Below, one piece after another: positions 10,092 to 19,653 of a DNA stretch of 64,000 nt. A program made the position numbers and the translations under genes. Position 1 is the first letter of the stretch. Each line of letters begins with the position of its first letter. The notes under the pieces were generated by a model. It saw only the letters and a list, made by a program, of their open reading frames with translations. It was not told the origin of the DNA and ran no database searches. Location: assembly GCF_009670965.2 (NCBI RefSeq), contig NZ_CP073239.1:806001-870000 (forward strand). The letters run 5' to 3'. This DNA is from Riemerella anatipestifer (lineage in GTDB: Bacteria; Bacteroidota; Bacteroidia; Flavobacteriales; Weeksellaceae).

Positions 10092-10099
10092 GTAAAGGT
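10092..10099 (-). promoter_or_regulatory. Possible -7 box for the exported TonB-like protein
   Basis: The minus strand reads TACCTTTA, one base off TAnnTTTG, 28 bases before the ATG. It directly abuts the U-tract of the lysA terminator. No clear -33 element is present. Confidence 0.3.
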
Positions 10100-10103
10100 A
10101 CAA

Positions 10104-10130
10104 AAAATGCCGCTCTAAAAACGGCATTTT
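10104..10130 (-). terminator. Terminator of lysA
   Basis: A 9-bp stem (10104-10112 with 10122-10130; core ATGCCG/CGGCAT) is followed on the minus strand by a T-run. It starts 6 bases after the lysA stop. Confidence 0.8.
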
Positions 10131-10135
10131 ACTTA

Positions 10136-11338
10136 TTAAATTACCTCTATTTGATTTCTTAATAAGTCTTCAAACTCATCTCTTTTTCTTATCAAGTGAG
10201 CCTTACCATCTAACCAAAATACCTCTGCAGGCTTAAGTCTAGAGTTAAAATTAGAACTCATCTCAAAACCATAAGCTCCTGCATTTCTGAATACTAAAAT
10301 ATCACCTTCTCTCACTTCGTTTATTTTCCTATCCCAAGCAAATGTATCCGTTTCGCAGATATTTCCTACCACAGTATAAATTCGCTCTGGTCCATTAGGA
10401 TTGGACAAATTTTCTATTTTATGATAAGAATCATAAAACATTGGACGAATCAAATGGTTGAATCCAGAATTAACTCCAACAAACACCGTTGCTGTGGTTT
10501 GTTTAATTACATTAGATTTCACTAAGAAATGCCCACATTTCCCTACTAAAAATTTACCTGGTTCAAACCAAAGTTGAAGTTCTTTACCTTGCTCTTCGTT
10601 AAATTTAGCTAAAGCCTTTTCTACTTTTTTACCAAGGCTTTTAACATCAGTCTCCATATCTCCCTCTTGATAAGGAATTTTAAAACCGCTCCCCATATCT
10701 ATATACTTAAGATTAGGGAAATGCTCTGCCAATTCAAACATAATTTCTAGACCTTGTAAGAATACATCAGGGTCTTTAATTTCGCTTCCTGTATGCATAT
10801 GAAGCCCCTCTACATTAAGCCCTGTGGTCTTAGCTACTCTCTCAATATGACGCATCTGGTGAATAGAAATTCCAAATTTGGAATCTATATGACCTGTAGA
10901 AATTTTATAATTCCCTCCTGCAAAAATATGTGGATTTACCCTTACAAAAATAGGGTAAGAACCTCCAAATTTAGTTCCAAACTGCTCTAGGATAGAAATA
11001 TTATCAATATTGATATGCACGCCTAATTCTACTGCCTCTTCTACCTCCGATATATCTACAGAGTTAGGTGTAAACAAAATCCTATCTTTAGAAAAACCTG
11101 CCTTCAAGCCTAGTTTAACTTCGTTAATAGACACACAATCTAAAGAAGCTCCTAACTTTTCTACATATTTAAGTATATTGATATTTGTAAGTGCCTTAGC
11201 TGCATAGAAAAATCTCGTTTTCTCCGAAAACGAAGAAGTTAATTTTTCATACTGTTGCTTAATAGACTCTGCATCATATACATACACAGGTGTACCGAAT
11301 TCTTCTGCTACACTCAGCAAATTCTGATTAGTTATCAT
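10136..11338 (-). CDS. lysA: Diaminopimelate decarboxylase
   Basis: 400 residues, a fold-type III PLP enzyme that converts meso-diaminopimelate to L-lysine, the last step of lysine synthesis. Lys48 in FYAAKAL is the PLP lysine. HMHTGSEI and EPGKFLVG match the PLP-phosphate and substrate regions, and NICETDTFA carries the active-site cysteine contributed across the dimer. The length is normal. It lies 34 bases downstream of the porD-like gene and ends at a terminator, so it may be read from the prfA-side transcript. Together with the DAP-type MurE in this window it implies that meso-DAP is made here for both wall and lysine. Confidence 0.95.
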   Translation of the reverse strand: MITNQNLLSVAEEFGTPVYVYDAESIKQQYEKLTSSFSEKTRFFYAAKALTNINILKYVEKLGASLDCVSINEVKLGLKAGFSKDRILFTPNSVDISEVEEAVELGVHINIDNISILEQFGTKFGGSYPIFVRVNPHIFAGGNYKISTGHIDSKFGISIHQMRHIERVAKTTGLNVEGLHMHTGSEIKDPDVFLQGLEIMFELAEHFPNLKYIDMGSGFKIPYQEGDMETDVKSLGKKVEKALAKFNEEQGKELQLWFEPGKFLVGKCGHFLVKSNVIKQTTATVFVGVNSGFNHLIRPMFYDSYHKIENLSNPNGPERIYTVVGNICETDTFAWDRKINEVREGDILVFRNAGAYGFEMSSNFNSRLKPAEVFWLDGKAHLIRKRDEFEDLLRNQIEVI

Positions 11339-11373
11339 AACATTATAATTATTGTAAAGTTATTGTATTTGGT

Positions 11374-12279
11374 TTACTTCCATTTGTCCCACTTACCATC
11401 TATATCTTTGGGAGCAAATACAGACATAAGACTCTTAAGCTCTGTCATATTTACGGAAGCATTGTTACCACTATTGAAAATATTATAGATTTCGTCCTTT
11501 TTTGTATCAATAAAAATATTGAAAGGATAATTCATTTGAAACCCATTTTCATAAGTTCTAAGATTTAGCAAAGCGTCAGCCACAGCTTTTTTAGAATTAC
11601 TATTGGTATTTAGGTTGTACATATTATCCAAGCCTTGACGATGATATTGATAAAACGCCTGTCTAAAAGCAGAAAAGTCTGATTTTAGGATATTATCTAT
11701 TAATGCCCCTCGTGTCCTTTGCCCTTCCATCTGTGACCACCCTTTATAATTTTGATTTTGTGAATTTTGAGCAATTTTTTGTGATTTTTCAAACCAAGGT
11801 TCGCCACCTTTATTTTGGAAAGAATCTGCATCGTAACCCAAAATAAGGTAAACATAGAAGCTGACCACATCTATTAAATTTTTGCCTGAAAACTGTCTTT
11901 CATTAAAAATTAAATTCTCGTTTTCGGCATATTCAAAACTAAAGTTAGTGTCGTTGATATTGAGAAGAGGACTTTCGTATTGTGTACTAAACACGGGACG
12001 AGTAGATTGCACCACCAAACTACCTCTAAACGAATTATTACCCGTTCTTTCCGAGATAATAATGGCAAAGTTGCATTTTATTTTTTCAAAATTTTGAAGT
12101 TTTTTTCCTGTCCAGCTGGTATTGTTTATAAACTCTCTTAAGTTTTTTTCTAGCGTCTTAAATACTTGTGTATTGCTCCCTCCTACCTGTGCAAAATTAA
12201 TCTGCACATTAGCTTGAAGCTCTTGCCCAAAAGCCAAAGCCCCAAAAAGAATTCCAAAAAAAGCGATTATTTTTTTCAT
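11374..12279 (-). CDS. DUF4835-family exported protein, PorD-like (type IX secretion)
   Basis: 301 residues with a signal peptide (MKKIIAFFGILFGALAFGQ). The NVQINFAQVGGSNTQVFKTL start, the SFRGSLVVQSTRPVFSTQYESP segment and the long helical C-terminal half (DNMYNLNTNS...) are features of DUF4835. From memory, current databases label this family PorD and link it to type IX secretion in Bacteroidota. The role is family knowledge; nothing in the neighbourhood independently shows it. The gene starts 54 bases after the RapZ-like gene and precedes lysA. Confidence 0.75.
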   Translation of the reverse strand: MKKIIAFFGILFGALAFGQELQANVQINFAQVGGSNTQVFKTLEKNLREFINNTSWTGKKLQNFEKIKCNFAIIISERTGNNSFRGSLVVQSTRPVFSTQYESPLLNINDTNFSFEYAENENLIFNERQFSGKNLIDVVSFYVYLILGYDADSFQNKGGEPWFEKSQKIAQNSQNQNYKGWSQMEGQRTRGALIDNILKSDFSAFRQAFYQYHRQGLDNMYNLNTNSNSKKAVADALLNLRTYENGFQMNYPFNIFIDTKKDEIYNIFNSGNNASVNMTELKSLMSVFAPKDIDGKWDKWK

Positions 12280-12333
12280 ATCAAAAACTTATAAACCAAG
12301 TATCTTTAACGCTTAAAAAGAGAATATATTTTC

Positions 12334-12747
12334 TTAGTTAAGGTGAGGTTGCTCGTTATGCCTCAAACACACTTCCGCTTGAGGATATTTTTCTCTGATG
12401 AAATCTGCGGTTTTAATCGCTGCATACACAGAACGATGTTGACCTCCCGTGCAACCAAATGAAACTTGTAAACTTTCGAATCCTCTTGCTAAATAATCTT
12501 CTATGTTTATAGAAATGATTTTTTGTGCCAAATCCAAAAACTGAGGCATTTTAGTTTTTTCTTCTAGATAGAGTTGTACCTCCTGCTCTGCTCCTGTTTT
12601 AGCCTTATACTCTTCTTGTCTACCAGGGTTTAAGATGCCTCTACAGTCAAACACAAAACCGCCTCCATTGTCTGTGTCATCTTTCGGGATGCCACCTTTT
12701 TTATAAGAAAAGCTATATACTTTTACCTTTAATTTGTTCTGTTCCAT
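12334..12747 (-). CDS. Stand-alone RapZ C-terminal domain protein
   Basis: 137 residues with the two signature blocks of the RapZ (YvcJ/UPF0042) C-terminal domain: FDCRGILNPG and FGCTGGQHRSVYAA. The N-terminal P-loop domain of full-length RapZ is absent, and the protein starts directly at the domain. In enterobacteria that domain senses glucosamine-6-phosphate and binds the sRNA GlmZ; the role of the free domain in Bacteroidota is not established. The ATG shares one base with the prfA stop (TAATG), so the two genes are probably translationally coupled. Confidence 0.85.
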   Translation of the reverse strand: MEQNKLKVKVYSFSYKKGGIPKDDTDNGGGFVFDCRGILNPGRQEEYKAKTGAEQEVQLYLEEKTKMPQFLDLAQKIISINIEDYLARGFESLQVSFGCTGGQHRSVYAAIKTADFIREKYPQAEVCLRHNEQPHLN

Positions 12748-13835
12748 TACCCTATATTTTCTTCCTCGCCTTTCATTTTTTCTGCATTTTCTGCCATGAT
12801 TAAGGCATCTAGCATCTCTTGAATATCACCATTCATAAAATTATCCAAGTTGTAAATAGACTTGTTAATTCTATGGTCTGTAACTCGCCCTTGAGGATAG
12901 TTATATGTTCTAATTTTAGCCGAACGGTCTCCCGTAGAAACCATCGTTTTTCTTTGAGCCGCAATATCTCCTTGTACTTTTTGCAACTCTATATCGTAAA
13001 GTTTTGTTCTAAGCATTTCCATTGCTAACTCTCTGTTTGCCAACTGAGAACGAGCTTGCTGACACACCACTACAATACCTGTAGGTTTGTGCGTAAGCTG
13101 TACCTTAGTTTCTACTTTGTTTACATTCTGCCCTCCAGCACCTCCAGAACGAGAAGTTTGCATTTCTATATCAGCAGGGTTGATTTCCACATCTACCTCT
13201 TCAGCTTCAGGCAATACCGCCACCGTAATTGCAGAAGTATGTACTCGCCCTTGAGATTCTGTCTCTGGAACTCTTTGCACACGGTGCACACCAGATTCAA
13301 ACTTCATAATCCCGTAAACACCGTCTCCTTCCACTCGCATAATGAGTTCTTTATATCCTTTTGATGCTTCGTTAGAATCAGTTACTTCATGCTTCCACCC
13401 CTTAGATTTAAAATACATAGTGTACATTCTGTAAACATCTTCAACAAAGATAGCTGATTCATCTCCTCCTGTTCCCGCACGAAGTTCTACCATTACATTT
13501 TTATCATCTGCAGGATCTTTTGGAATGAGTAAATATTTTAACTCTTCCTCTATTGAAGGAATACGATCTATCGCCTCTTGCTTCTCCATTTTAGCAAGGT
13601 CTACCAAATCTTTATCAGAACCGTCAGCTATAATTTCATCTGCCTCTTTTATGGCATTGAGTGCAGTAGAATATTCATCAAAAACCTTTACTATTTTCCC
13701 CAAATCACTGTATTCTTTATTAAGTGAGGAATATCTTTTTTGGTCAGAAATTACATCAGGCTGAATAATCAAATCCGCTACTTCATTATAGCGTTGTTTT
13801 ATGGCTTCTAATTTTGGTATTAAACTCTTTGACAT
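12747..13835 (-). CDS. prfA: Peptide chain release factor 1
   Basis: 362 residues, normal for RF1. The GGQ motif that triggers peptidyl-tRNA hydrolysis is at 234-236. The stop-codon-reading PxT tripeptide is PET at 190-192, inside the [13 protein letters not shown] context typical of RF1 rather than RF2, so it should read UAA and UAG. There is no in-frame UGA or frameshift, as expected for RF1. It heads a leftward group, prfA-rapZ C-terminal gene-(porD-like)-lysA. Confidence 0.96.
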   Translation of the reverse strand: MSKSLIPKLEAIKQRYNEVADLIIQPDVISDQKRYSSLNKEYSDLGKIVKVFDEYSTALNAIKEADEIIADGSDKDLVDLAKMEKQEAIDRIPSIEEELKYLLIPKDPADDKNVMVELRAGTGGDESAIFVEDVYRMYTMYFKSKGWKHEVTDSNEASKGYKELIMRVEGDGVYGIMKFESGVHRVQRVPETESQGRVHTSAITVAVLPEAEEVDVEINPADIEMQTSRSGGAGGQNVNKVETKVQLTHKPTGIVVVCQQARSQLANRELAMEMLRTKLYDIELQKVQGDIAAQRKTMVSTGDRSAKIRTYNYPQGRVTDHRINKSIYNLDNFMNGDIQEMLDALIMAENAEKMKGEEENIG

Positions 13836-13857
13836 TGTTCTCTAAACTATTAGTGAG

Positions 13858-13865
13858 CAAAGATA
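13858..13865 (-). promoter_or_regulatory. Predicted -7 box of prfA
   Basis: The minus strand reads TATCTTTG, a full match to TAnnTTTG, 22 bases before the prfA ATG. No clear -33 TTG. Confidence 0.5.
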
Positions 13866-13923
13866 AGGATTTTTTTATGTAGTAAGAGATACTAAACACT
13901 ATTACATTTCTAAGAAAAATAAT

Positions 13924-13931
13924 TATCTTTA
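13924..13931 (+). promoter_or_regulatory. Predicted -7 box of the osmC gene
   Basis: TATCTTTA matches TAnnTTTG at all but the last base and lies 25 bases before the ATG. Confidence 0.4.
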
Positions 13932-13956
13932 CAAGCATAACTAATCATTTTGAAAA

Positions 13957-14379
13957 ATGAAAATAACTCTCAACAGAATTAATGACGATTTTTTATTTGA
14001 ATGTACTAATAGTGCGGGCAATAGTATACTTCTAGATAATACCTCTCAACCTAATCCCAAAGGCGTTTCTCCTATGGAAACCATGTTAATGGCAGTGGCA
14101 GGCTGTAGTGGAATAGATATGGTTTCTATCCTAAAAAAACAAAGACAAAATTTAACGAGTTTTAAAGCTGAAGTGGAAGGAACAAGAGTACCTATTGATG
14201 ATGCTAAGCCTTTTAAAGCAATCTCCGTGAAATTTTTATTGGAAGGAGAAATCGACGAAAAGAAAGCTTTGAAAGCTGCTCAGCTTTCTTTTGAAAAGTA
14301 TTGTTCAGTATCCAAAACTTTAGAACCCAATGTCAGCATTGATTATGAAGTTTATCTCAATGGCTCACTCCTTTCGTAA
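13957..14379 (+). CDS. OsmC/Ohr-family thiol peroxidase-like protein
   Basis: 140 residues. The two cysteines of the family are present: Cys50 in AVAGCSGIDM and Cys116 in FEKYCSVSKTL. Known OsmC/Ohr proteins use this pair to reduce organic hydroperoxides. The NPKGVSPMETML segment before the first cysteine is the usual dimer and active-site region. The gene is monocistronic, divergent from prfA and convergent with yebC, with a terminator between. The substrate subtype (OsmC, Ohr or YhfA-like) is not resolved. Confidence 0.88.
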   Translation: MKITLNRINDDFLFECTNSAGNSILLDNTSQPNPKGVSPMETMLMAVAGCSGIDMVSILKKQRQNLTSFKAEVEGTRVPIDDAKPFKAISVKFLLEGEIDEKKALKAAQLSFEKYCSVSKTLEPNVSIDYEVYLNGSLLS

Positions 14380-14388
14380 ACGAGAAAT

Positions 14389-14423
14389 AAAAAAGACTAC
14401 CTATATTCTAAGTAGCCTTTTTT
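14389..14423. terminator. Bidirectional terminator between osmC and yebC
   Basis: A stem of about 12 bp with one mismatch (14389-14400 with 14412-14423) has A-run and T-run flanks on either side, between convergent genes. Confidence 0.8.
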
Positions 14424-14428
14424 CTATT

Positions 14429-15169
14429 TTACAGTTTCTGCATTAGTTCATCTGTAATTTCCATATTATGATATACATTCTGTACATCGTCATCTTCCTC
14501 AAACCTTTGTAACATTTTCATATTCGCAATAAATTGCTCTTCTGATACAGATTTGCTAACATTAGGTATCCTCTGTAATTCTGCATTCTTAACTTCTATC
14601 CCCAGTTCATCTAACTTATGAGATAAAGATCCAAAATCCTCAAACGCTGTAGTTACTATAACTTCTGTTTCATCAGAGTCTATATCTTCTGCACCTCCGT
14701 CTATCATTTCCATCTCAAACTCTTCCCAATCCATCTTTATCAAAGATTTTTCTAGCGTAAATATCCCCTTTCTATCGAATAGGAAAGAAAGCTCTCCATT
14801 CTTCCCAAGGTTACCATCAAATTTATTAAAGATAGCTCTTACATTAGCCACAGTTCTAGTTGAGTTATTAGTAGTACATTCTACAAAAAATGCAACTCCA
14901 CCTTGTCCGTATCCTTCGTAAGTAATCTCTTCGTAATTCTCAGCATCTGCACCACTTGCCTTTTTAATGGCTCTTTCTACATTATCTTTAGGCATATTAG
15001 CCCCTTTAGCATTTTGTATGCACCTTCTCAACGCAGGGTTAGAATCTGGATCTGGACCTCCTGCCTTTACAGCTAATGCAATATCTTTTCCTATTTTAGA
15101 AAAAGTTTTTGCCATTTTATCCCAACGAGCCATCTTAGAGGCTTTTCTATATTCAAATGCGCGTCCCAT
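14429..15169 (-). CDS. yebC: YebC/PmpR-family DNA-binding or translation-associated regulator
   Basis: 246 residues, full length. The start MGRAFEYRK and the KMARWDKMAKTFSKIGK region are the conserved N-terminus. NMPKDNVERAIKKASG and ENYEEITYEGYGQGGVA are the family core. The family was described as transcriptional regulators (PmpR). Related proteins (TACO1, and more recently bacterial YebC) have been tied to translation of difficult sequences, so the exact role is open. A TAnnTTTG box precedes it, and it ends at a shared terminator. Confidence 0.93.
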   Translation of the reverse strand: MGRAFEYRKASKMARWDKMAKTFSKIGKDIALAVKAGGPDPDSNPALRRCIQNAKGANMPKDNVERAIKKASGADAENYEEITYEGYGQGGVAFFVECTTNNSTRTVANVRAIFNKFDGNLGKNGELSFLFDRKGIFTLEKSLIKMDWEEFEMEMIDGGAEDIDSDETEVIVTTAFEDFGSLSHKLDELGIEVKNAELQRIPNVSKSVSEEQFIANMKMLQRFEEDDDVQNVYHNMEITDELMQKL

Positions 15170-15192
15170 AATTATAATAACATTTAGATGTG

Positions 15193-15200
15193 CAAAAATA
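15193..15200 (-). promoter_or_regulatory. Predicted -7 box of yebC
   Basis: The minus strand reads TATTTTTG, a full TAnnTTTG match, 23 bases before the ATG. Confidence 0.45.
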
Positions 15201-15217
15201 CTAATTTTAATACAATA

Positions 15218-15252
15218 AAAAAACGCCCTCTTACAAGAAGAGGACGCTTTTC
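15218..15252 (-). terminator. Terminator of ompA
   Basis: On the minus strand a 10-bp GC-rich stem with two G-U pairs and a CTTGTA-type loop is followed by seven Ts. It lies 24 bases after the ompA stop. Confidence 0.82.
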
Positions 15253-15275
15253 TATTTAAGATTAGAAAATACTAA

Positions 15276-16742
15276 TTATTTTCTTTTCTTTTTTACTACT
15301 TTTTTCTTCACTACTGGAAGATCAGACTTCTGAAGAGCTCCCCAAGCAGCTGCATCAACAGCTTCTACAACAACCTTTCTGTCTTTCATTCTTTCTTCGT
15401 TAGAAGCAGATGCAGGAACTGTAGCTTCAGCAGAACCAACTCCTTTAGATTTTAACTGAGATGGGTTAACACCTCTAGCTTCTAAAGCAGCTACTACAGA
15501 TGCAGCTCTTTCTCTAGAAAGTTTCAAGTTATAGTTAGCATTACCTTTAACATCTGTGTGACCTACCACTAAGAAAGTACCTCCGTTAGAAGACTTAATT
15601 ACTTCAGCAGCTTGATCTAACTTAGGGTTAGACTCAGTTCTGATAGATGCTTTATTAAAGTTAAAGAATATTCCATTCAATGCTCCAGTAGCTTCAGTTG
15701 CAAATGCAGACTGTGGCTTAGGACAACCATCGTATTGTGGAAGACCAGGAACTGTAGGACATTTATCATCTTTATCTAGTACCCCATCTCCATCTGTATC
15801 TGGCCAAGGACAACCGTTATTTTCAGCTGGTCCCGCAACTTCTGGACATGCATCATCTTTATCTAGTACTCCATCTCCATCTGTATCTGGCCAAGGACAA
15901 CCGTTGTTTTCAACTGGTCCTGCAACTTCTGGACACTTATCATCTTTATCAGCTATACCATCTCCATCTGTATCTGGACATCCTTTAAGTTCTGGTAAAC
16001 CTGGTGTATCTGGACATGCATCATCTTTATCTAACACTCCATCTTTATCTCTATCTCTGTTACCAAATCTAAAGTTTAATGAAGCTGACGCTTGCCAAAA
16101 GTTAGCTAACCCAGATTTATCTGTTGGAGTAGATACATAATCTCCTTGGATACCAAGACCAAAGTTCTTAGTTAACCAAATGTTAGTACCTAAACCAGTT
16201 GCTAAAGCGAAATGATCTGCTCTTCTTTGAGTGTATGCCTTATTTTCGCTATAACCTGCATAAGTTACACCATTGTAATTATCAGTTACAGGGAATGTAA
16301 CACCTGTATAGTCATGTCTCAAGTAGTTAGCACCTACTCTTACATATGGGTCAAACCAAGAATCTTCGTTTCCAAAAAGAAGACCAGCAAATTTAAGCTG
16401 AAGACCAAGACCAGTCATCAACATAAATTCTTTACCCATTCCAATTCTCTTATTGTCAACATTACCTACTGAAGTTTGCCAGTCAAGAACTAACGCCTTG
16501 TTTAAGTTTCTAGCAACTGTAAGTTTAGACAATGGTGGAGTGATTGTAAAGTTATTGATATTGTACAATCTCTTTCCTGTAAATGCTGTTTTAAAAACAT
16601 CTCCAGCACTTCCTCCAGCAGCTACATGGTTCACTCCGTGAGCACCAACACCTATTAACCAAGGATTGCTAGTAGTCTGAGCAGAAACAGTAGTAGCAAC
16701 AGTAAGTGCTAATGCTGAAATTCCTAATTTTAGATTTTTCAT
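15276..16742 (-). CDS. ompA: OmpA-family outer-membrane protein with thrombospondin type 3 repeats
   Basis: 488 residues. The signal peptide ends near residue 21 (TVSA). An 8-strand-type barrel domain spans about 22-230. Calcium-binding-type TSP3 repeats follow (four DxDGDG/DKDDxCP units, about 230-340). The C-terminal OmpA peptidoglycan-binding domain (about 350-460) has FFNFNKASI, GHTDVKGN and the LSRERAASV segment. A lysine-rich tail closes the protein. It anchors the outer membrane to DAP peptidoglycan; related OmpA proteins are major antigens in Riemerella. It stands alone between yebC and smpB with its own terminator, as expected for a highly expressed gene. Confidence 0.93.
   Translation of the reverse strand: MKNLKLGISALALTVATTVSAQTTSNPWLIGVGAHGVNHVAAGGSAGDVFKTAFTGKRLYNINNFTITPPLSKLTVARNLNKALVLDWQTSVGNVDNKRIGMGKEFMLMTGLGLQLKFAGLLFGNEDSWFDPYVRVGANYLRHDYTGVTFPVTDNYNGVTYAGYSENKAYTQRRADHFALATGLGTNIWLTKNFGLGIQGDYVSTPTDKSGLANFWQASASLNFRFGNRDRDKDGVLDKDDACPDTPGLPELKGCPDTDGDGIADKDDKCPEVAGPVENNGCPWPDTDGDGVLDKDDACPEVAGPAENNGCPWPDTDGDGVLDKDDKCPTVPGLPQYDGCPKPQSAFATEATGALNGIFFNFNKASIRTESNPKLDQAAEVIKSSNGGTFLVVGHTDVKGNANYNLKLSRERAASVVAALEARGVNPSQLKSKGVGSAEATVPASASNEERMKDRKVVVEAVDAAAWGALQKSDLPVVKKKVVKKKRK
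15776..15949 (-). repeat. 87-bp direct tandem repeat inside ompA
   Basis: Two near-identical 87-bp units (15776-15862 and 15863-15949) encode 29-residue TSP3 repeats that differ at a few bases. Copy number could change by recombination without breaking the frame. Confidence 0.85.
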
Positions 16743-16818
16743 AGAATTAAATAATTAAATAATTGATAATGCAAATTAAATATATTTTTTTGTTACTGCC
16801 AAAATTTTAGCTATTTTT

Positions 16819-17277
16819 TTATTTTTTTTTGAATACACGATTCAATTTAACTTTTGTCTCTCTCTCCTTAATCGCTTCTCTTTTATCGTAAAGTTTTTTA
16901 CCTCTTGCTAATGCAATCAAAACTTTAGCTTTACCTCTATCATTGATATAAACCTTCAATGGCACTATGGTATTCCCTATATCTTTCATCTTCTTACTCC
17001 ACTTATCCAGCTCTCTTTTATGAAGAAGCAACTTTCGTTCTCGCTTTATTTTATGATTATAGAAAGTCCCTAATTTGTATTCATCTATTGTCATATTGAT
17101 AATATAGAGTTCTCCTTCTATAAATTGACAAAAACTTTCTGTGATAGATGCCTTAGAAGACCTCAAGGCCTTAATCTCCGTACCTGTTAAAACAATTCCT
17201 GCTTCAATCTGTTCTAAAATTTCGTACTCAAAACGAGCTCTCTTATTGGAAATACTGACTGTCCTCTGAATCTTCAT
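16819..17277 (-). CDS. smpB: SsrA-binding protein
   Basis: 152 residues, the usual length. The N-terminal ISNKRARFEYEILE, the GTEIKALRSSKASI block and the basic C-terminal tail (KKLYDKREAIKERE) are diagnostic. SmpB binds tmRNA and places it in the empty A site of stalled ribosomes. The tmRNA gene itself is not in this window. The gene is divergent from the ABC-F gene and ends in a homopolymer-rich AT stretch before ompA with no clear hairpin. Confidence 0.95.
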   Translation of the reverse strand: MKIQRTVSISNKRARFEYEILEQIEAGIVLTGTEIKALRSSKASITESFCQFIEGELYIINMTIDEYKLGTFYNHKIKRERKLLLHKRELDKWSKKMKDIGNTIVPLKVYINDRGKAKVLIALARGKKLYDKREAIKERETKVKLNRVFKKK

Positions 17278-17291
17278 CTCGCCCTAATTAA

Positions 17292-18998
<1,707 letters not shown>

Positions 18999-19025
18999 GA
19001 GTAAAAAGGATAATGACAATAGGAA

Positions 19026-19064
19026 GAGAGGGCTGTAATTTGGTAGATTTCAGTCCTCTTTTTC
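19026..19064 (+). terminator. Terminator after ybiT
   Basis: The stem GAGGGCTG (19028-19035) pairs with CAGTCCTC (19051-19058) with one G-U pair, has a 15-base loop and is followed by a T-run. Confidence 0.7.
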
Positions 19065-19082
19065 AATAATAAAGATAGAACT

Positions 19083-19613
19083 ATGACAAAAAAATTAAAA
19101 CTAGAAGAACTAGGCAGAATTGATATAGAAACTTTTAAAAAAACTTCTAAAACACCTCTCGTGGTTGTTTTAGACAATATTAGAAGTATGCACAATGTTG
19201 GTGCTTTATTTAGAACTGCCGATGCGTTCTTAATAGAAAAAATCGTACTCTGTGGCATCACACCACAACCACCTCACAGAGAAATACACAAAGCCGCATT
19301 GGGTGCTACCGAAAGTGTAGATTGGATTTATCAAAAAGACATCTCAGAAGCTATAAAAGAACTAAAAACACAAGGTTATAACATCATTGGGGTAGAACAA
19401 ACCACAGATAGTATCTCTCTATCCGATTTTGAAATAAATCCTAACCAAAAGTACGCTTTAGTCTTAGGAAACGAGGTTGAAGGTCTATCTGACGAAGCCC
19501 TTCCTTTATACGATAACTTTATAGAAATACCACAGCTCGGCACCAAACATTCGCTTAATGTAAGTGTTTGTGGAGGTATCGTAATATGGTCTTTTTTTAA
19601 AGCCTTAGTATAA
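19083..19613 (+). CDS. TrmH (SpoU)-family RNA 2'-O-methyltransferase
   Basis: 176 residues, SPOUT knot fold. Motif 1 is NVGALFRTADAF, motif 2 ALVLGNEVEGLS and motif 3 IPQLGTKHSLNVSVCGG, which binds SAM and forms the trefoil knot. The family methylates the 2'-OH of tRNA or rRNA. There is no N-terminal RNA-binding extension such as in RlmB, so the target is not determined. It follows the ybiT terminator and precedes the DUF885 gene by 40 bases. Confidence 0.88.
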   Translation: MTKKLKLEELGRIDIETFKKTSKTPLVVVLDNIRSMHNVGALFRTADAFLIEKIVLCGITPQPPHREIHKAALGATESVDWIYQKDISEAIKELKTQGYNIIGVEQTTDSISLSDFEINPNQKYALVLGNEVEGLSDEALPLYDNFIEIPQLGTKHSLNVSVCGGIVIWSFFKALV

Positions 19614-19623
19614 AATTTTTAAT

Positions 19624-19631
19624 TACTTTTG
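19624..19631 (+). promoter_or_regulatory. Predicted -7 box of the DUF885 gene
   Basis: TACTTTTG is a full TAnnTTTG match, 22 bases before the ATG at 19654. A -33 TTG is not evident. Confidence 0.45.
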
Positions 19632-19653
19632 CTTGATATATAATTTATTAAAT

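Noticed and set aside
12747..13835. Possible programmed frameshift in a release-factor gene
   Set aside because: Only RF2 genes carry the autoregulatory frameshift; this is RF1 (PxT motif) with an uninterrupted frame.
16743..16818. Terminator between smpB and ompA in the T-rich stretch
   Set aside because: The homopolymer runs have no stable stem, and their orientation gives an A-run rather than a U-run for the leftward transcript.
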